Shown piece by piece: positions 7,748 through 11,420 of a stretch of 11,420 bases of DNA. The position numbers and the translations under genes were made by a program. The notes beneath the pieces are model-generated. The model was not told the DNA's origin. It worked only from the letters and a program-made list of their open reading frames with translations, and searched no databases. The DNA lies in the NCBI GenBank assembly GCA_001598975.1, contig BBXU01000769.1:1-11420 (forward strand), in the 5' to 3' direction. This stretch comes from Parachlorella kessleri. Taxonomy: Eukaryota; Chlorophyta; Trebouxiophyceae; Chlorellales; Chlorellaceae. The first letter of the stretch is position 1. Every line of letters starts with the position of its first letter.

Positions 7748-10498
7748 CTAGGATACCATGGAGCCCAGCCGCTGCCTTACTATTTTGACGGCCTCCGCGT
7801 CAGTTACCAATCGACTCCACTCATCCCCTCCTCTGCTGTCAGGCCCAAGGTCAAGGAACGACATGTGTGAGTTGTGGTGCTGCATGGCGCTGGGCATGCT
7901 TCGCTTGAAGGTGCCATGAACCTCCCTCACACCTGCACATGACGAGAAGGGGAGGTGGGTGGCACACCGAGGCTTGCACCCTGTGTTGCGCTGGGCATGC
8001 TGCGCTTCGGACTGCCCCGCTGGATCTCCTCCACACCTAATGCACCAGGAAGCACATTTGGGCTCAGAAAGCTGTTAAGCATCGAAGCACAACTAATAAG
8101 CAGGCAGAGGTGAGGCAGGACCGGCATGAGTGATGGACAGGGTTTTCACAGCTAGGGACGAAGCACTCAAAGCTACCTAGTGAGCTGTGCCCACAAGCGG
8201 CAGCAGCAGCGGAAGGTGCAGCAGACAACTGCAGAAGCAAGTGGCCGCACCAATGGCACCCAGAGTAAGCGACTTACCTGTGACGCTTACAATGGTTTCC
8301 ACATTCTCTTCAGTCACCCCCCCTCCGGGCATGATTGAGATGCGGCCCCCAGACTGCCGCACCAGCGCTGCACACAAGATTACACGCCTTTTCGTCACAC
8401 TTATAAGCGATGATGACACATTTGATTATCATGGGTGACCCACAGACTGCCCCACCTGCACTGCACTCCAGGCAAGGTGGGAATCCAAGAAGGGAATCCA
8501 AACCCTCCAACACACCAAATGGTAAGGCAAGGTGCGCCACCTGTGCAGCACCCAGCAGGAGCAGCTCTGATGAGTAGGTGCACCCTTCCCCCTTCTGACA
8601 TGACTAATCATGCCCTGCTTTCCCCTGGGCATGCTTTGAATCCCACATTCCTCACTCACCCTGCAGCTGGTCCAGCCCCTCTTGTACAGTCATCCTGCCT
8701 CCAGATGTGAGCACCCGCTTTACCCTGTGCCACAAAACTGAAACAGCAGCTAGCATGCCGGGTTCTCATACCCAGCTCAGTAGCTGTCACCCCAACCTTC
8801 ACACCGCTGTTGACCTACGCACTTGTGCCCCATGAACCGCCAACCCCCGATGCCCCCGCTGTGTTCCACTGGCCCTCTCTTGGAGGTCTACTAGATGCCT
8901 TGCAACCACCAGTACCGCAACTGGTACGTGCCCTTCCTGCAGTGCACTGGTGCACAGCTGGGGTCCCCCGGCTGGGGCTGTAAGCAACACAGCTCGAGAC
9001 CCCACTGTCTACTTGAGTCTCACAGCGTACTGCCACCTGCCCACACCCCTGTGAGGCCCAAATGTGACACCTGTCCGTACATGCAGCTTGCAGCTGTCGC
9101 CCTGGCACGTACGGTTCTTCTTGAAGGCACCGGTGCATGCAGACATGGGAAGCCAGCGTGCACCCACCCACAGGCAATCAGGTCCTCCAAGCTGACTAGC
9201 TGGTCCCTCACAATGTCAAAGGCGCGGTGGAAGGTAAGGTCCAGCCCTGTGACAGCATGGCAGTTCTGTAGCCAGGGTAATCACCAGTGACCAGCACAGA
9301 GGTGCCAGACTCCCCGCAACAGGCACCCACAACAGCGTAGGGCGCGCAAGCATGGTGGGTACAGAAATCAGTTTCGCTTCCGTTGCGCTCAACAACCATG
9401 CGTCGCTCCGTTGCGTAGTGGAGTGTAAATGGCCGATGCAGCCTCTCCCTTGCCCTGCCACCCCGAGAGCAGAACAAGAGGTTGGTGACTGACGCAAAGG
9501 CGCAGCTGGTCAACAGGCAACGCGTGATAAGCCATTGCCAGTGGAGCCGAGCCCAGCATATCCTTGACCAGACTTACTAATGCCCCACTGACCTAGGGCA
9601 GAACAGAGGGTAACAAAGGGGCGCAGCTGGTCCAATGCAACCTTGCCATCGGCTGTAACCATGCCAAGGGCTACCCCGTGGGCTCCACAGCTGGCCGCAT
9701 GCAGCACATCCTGCCGCATGATCTGCAAGCAGTGGCCACCACGTGTTGCATGGGTTGCTGACACCACGACTCCTGGCAGTCCATGCAGGCTGCTATTTCA
9801 TACAACGGGTACCACTCAGTCGGGAGGGGGGGGGAGGGTTCGAATTTCCAACTCAGGGGGAACCAATTGTCACGCAAGAGGCACCATTAAGGGGGGAACC
9901 CCACCCCACACAAGAGGTACCGCTCCAGCAGGAGGGAATCCAAGAACGATAGCATTGCCAGGACCAGAGGCACACCTCGACTTCGCCTAGGCTGTAAATG
10001 AAGTCTCCAGGCCTCGGCCTGATGAGTACGTGCACCTTGCATGTGGTCAGACTCTTGCACACCAGGCTTAGCAGCCCTGCAAGACAGTAGCGAAGAGCCA
10101 GGTAGGAATAAAGCCTTTTTGAGACGTCTGTCAGCAAGGTGTCAAAACTAGGCTGGACATGCAAGGAGCGCGCCCCGACCAACAGTGCAGCTGTAGTAAT
10201 TAACACATATGTAGGTTGCTTGCCGTGTGAAGGTGTGAGGCCTCCCTCGCGCAGGCAACAGCACAGCTCCACCCTGCACGTTCAGCCTGCAACTCAGGTT
10301 GCGGCCCCAGAAACTCGCAACTGCCAGTCAAACAAGTAAAACAGAAGATAAAGCGGTGCAACGATAGAGTTGCCTGCTCGAAAGCAACGCATGTTTGGAC
10401 ACATTGAGCACATGCGGCTGCCCCGCCCACCTGTCAGCCCCTCCAGCCTCCGCAGCCAAGGCGCTCTCCAGGCTATCTACACAGACTTCGATGCTCAT
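7748..10498 (-). CDS. CUTC: CutC family protein, complete, eight exons
   Basis: CutC proteins are cytosolic TIM barrels linked genetically to copper tolerance in bacteria; the human homologue binds Cu(I), but the reaction, if any, is unsettled. Exons: 10498-10431, 10273-10224, 10076-9976, 9722-9593, 9246-9168, 8724-8660, 8367-8278 and 7932-7748, giving 768 nt and 255 residues, close to the usual ~250. All junctions keep phase. Family motifs in order are MSIEVCVDSLESA (1-13), GGADRVELC (19-27), EGGLTPS (32-38), IRPRPGDFIYS (58-68), GMVTADGKV (93-101), FHRAFD (122-127), VLTSGG (147-152), GGRISIMPGGGV (171-182) and a C-terminal block from GVREVHGTFKRSMPS (195-209) with VTDAEAVKIVRQRL. The ATG at 10498 gives the standard N-terminus. 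The frame stays open upstream for about 17 codons without another ATG, so an extra upstream exon with a targeting signal cannot be excluded. Intron 2 is GC-AG. The gene converges with gene 2. Confidence 0.95.
7978..8040 (-). repeat. Diverged copy of CUTC exon 8 5' edge, with acceptor, in intron 7
   Basis: On the minus strand, TTAG (8040-8037) is followed by GTGTGGAGGAGATCC and, further on, by AAGCGCAGCATGCCCAGCGC. This matches the start of exon 8 (GTGTGAGGGAGGTTC … AAGCGAAGCATGCCCAGCGC) 104 bp further on. In the phase set by exon 7 it reads GVEEIQRGSPKRSMPSAT against GVREVHGTFKRSMPSAM. The frame remains open for about 36 residues to a stop near 7927. It may be a decayed duplicate or an alternative terminal exon. 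Confidence 0.8.
8446..8475 (-). repeat. Weak copy of the CUTC exon 7 acceptor edge in intron 6
   Basis: Over 30 nt the plus-strand sequence CACAGACTGCCCCACCTGCA and the ten bases after it align without gaps to the exon 7 border (CCCAGACTGCCGCACCAGCG onward), with six mismatches. The GCAG acceptor dinucleotide context is kept. The match is short, so chance cannot be excluded. Confidence 0.4.
9466..9515 (-). repeat. Diverged copy of CUTC exon 4 3' end in intron 4
   Basis: The plus strand shows GCAGAACAAGAGG … GCAAAGGCGCAGCTGGTCAA, against GCAGAACAGAGGG … ACAAAGGGGCGCAGCTGGTC at the end of exon 4, about 120 bp away. On the minus strand the copy reads DQLRLCVSVT… where the exon reads DQLRPFVTLC. 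The donor GTCAGT is not kept in the copy (CTCGGGGTGG instead). Confidence 0.6.
9815..9948. repeat. Degenerate tandem repeat in CUTC intron 3
   Basis: Repeating elements are GGGGGAACC(A/C), CA(A/C)GCAAGAGGCACC / CACAAGAGGTACC and GGTACCACTCAG, spaced about 35-40 bp, with a G run at 9824-9836. GGGAATCCAAGAA at 9934 also occurs near 8478 in intron 6. The block sits beside the donor of exon 3 but shows no clear copy of that exon edge. Confidence 0.55.
10077..10223 (-). other. GC-AG intron (CUTC intron 2)
   Basis: Exon 2 ends TCA-CAC-G and the intron begins GCAAGC; it ends TCTTGCAG before GGCTGCTAAGCC. Phase 1 at this border is required, since phase 0 puts TAA at the third codon of exon 3. The resulting SHGLL joins two conserved CutC blocks. 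The first downstream GT, in ATATGTGTT, is in phase 0 and does not work. Confidence 0.85.
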
Positions 10499-11380
10499 CG
10501 CCTGCTTTGCCAGCCAGGGATCAGTCCACCCAACACCGTTTGAAGCCTAGACTACTTGCAAGAACTGTACCAAGTGTCGCTGAAACGCTCTCATCCGATC
10601 AGACATGCACTTCTTGTGTCGGCGTTGGGTGCGCATCGCTCTACCAACTACTGACCCGAGCGCAGCAGGGATAGCACAAGGGCGCAAGCGCGCTGACCCA
10701 GCCCAGGTGTCGTTGCCGCGGGGGTAAACACCAGTTTGGTGGGTCCCAACTGCGTCAAGTTAGCAGAGCAAGGGTAGGGGCACACACGACAAGGGGTAGG
10801 GAACTGGACTTTGTGGACGACTGACAAAGGGGCCCGCTTGAGAGCCCCCAGCTGGGCGCCAGACCTAGCCATGGAGGAGTGTGACCTTGAGTAGGGGGTC
10901 TCAGGGGAATCGCGTGTTCACAATGGCCCTCAGAAGAAACATTTTGACCGTTAGCGAATAAACAGGGGCGCCCTGCATGTCAAGCAACATGGAGGGTGGG
11001 GTCCTTATCTGCATTCTTCATGCCAAGGCACCAAATAGTGCAAGCATAGACATACTGCCACACCTGCCAGAGGCAGCTCATCCCAAAAGGGCACAAAAAG
11101 GAAGGAAGTGGGGCTGCATGAGATCATCCAGCCTGCTTGCAGGGCCTCCCCTGCATTGTTGTATTCACACTCAAGGGCCCTAGCACCCGGGTGAGTTCTA
11201 TGAGAAGGTGTGTGTCCTGGGCAACAAGTGCATATAGTACCAGGTGCACTAGGGGGAGAACGTCCGGGTGGAATACTTGACACACTCCAGCACGATAAGA
11301 ACCAGCTAGACTCTCGGGTTCAATGACCACACAGTACGGACACAAGGGTTGTAACAGGTGTACCAAAAAAGCAATACCAA
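10499..11380. other. Upstream of CUTC, no supported gene
   Basis: This contains the CUTC promoter and 5' UTR and then anonymous sequence. A minus-strand frame at 10872-10648 starts MARSGAQLGALKRAPLSVV, which has a basic, targeting-like composition. No splice joining it in frame to CUTC exon 1 is convincing. No RNA gene or mobile element end is evident. Confidence 0.5.
11190..11354 (+). pseudogene. Possible decayed coding remnant
   Basis: In the frame of GAG-TTC-TAT-GAG (from 11193) the translation EFYEKVCVLGNKC, GENVRVEYLTHSSTIRTS and TLGFNDHTVRTQG looks protein-like, but several in-frame stops (TAG) interrupt it. Upstream, from about 11085, a second frame reads KRKEVGLHEIIQPACRASPA. A TGTAA poly(A)-like motif follows at 11350. 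I do not recognise a family. It may be a dead gene or transposon fragment, or chance. Confidence 0.25.
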
Positions 11381-11389
11381 AAATAGCGA

Positions 11390-11420
11390 GGGGGGGGGGG
11401 GGGTGGGGGACGGGGAACGA
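11390..11420. repeat. G homopolymer tract at window end
   Basis: A run of 14 G (11390-11403) is followed by TGGGGGACGGGG. G-runs of this kind can form quadruplexes and often mark assembly breakpoints; which applies here cannot be told. Confidence 0.7.

Noticed and set aside
9836..9852. GGTTCGAATTTCC resembling a tRNA T-arm
   Set aside because: No A-box, acceptor stem or anticodon arm can be built around it; it sits in a G-rich tandem repeat within a CUTC intron.

Overview
The window is nuclear DNA of a eukaryote, most likely a chlorophyte green alga of the Chlamydomonas/volvocine type. The evidence is short exons (50-180 nt, first exon of one gene longer), many GC-rich introns with GTGAGT-type donors and GCAG acceptors, CAG-rich coding sequence, a TGTAA-type poly(A) signal, and intron-borne minisatellites. 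A Haematococcus-like repeat-rich genome would fit, but that is a guess. No bacterial genes, CRISPR arrays, rRNA or tRNA genes were found.

Three protein genes can be assembled exon by exon, with every intron phase consistent. (1) Minus strand, 4199 down to 105 and running off the left edge: the first nine exons (267 codons) of Rab GDP-dissociation inhibitor (GDI). (2) Plus strand, 4530 to 6562: a five-exon gene for an unrecognised protein of about 264 residues with a possible organelle-targeting N-terminus, one membrane segment and a highly charged tail; its 3' end is uncertain. (3) Minus strand, 10498 down to 7748: a complete eight-exon CutC-family gene (255 residues). GDI and gene 2 diverge from a shared 330-bp interval; gene 2 and CUTC converge on a 1.2-kb interval. 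The three genes have no evident functional link.

The most notable thing is in the introns. Several hold copies of the edge of the neighbouring exon, sometimes with the splice site: two extra acceptor-side copies of GDI exon 7, three extra donor-side copies of GDI exon 8, a diverged copy of the start of CUTC exon 8 with its own AG acceptor and an open frame, and weaker copies beside CUTC exons 4 and 7. Repeated local tandem duplication across exon-intron borders would explain this and would leave decoy splice sites or candidate alternative exons. Two of the 19 complete introns are GC-AG, and in both cases the reading phase requires it.

The right-hand 0.9 kb (10499-11420) has no supportable gene, only a weak coding-like stretch with stops near 11190-11350 and a terminal G tract.
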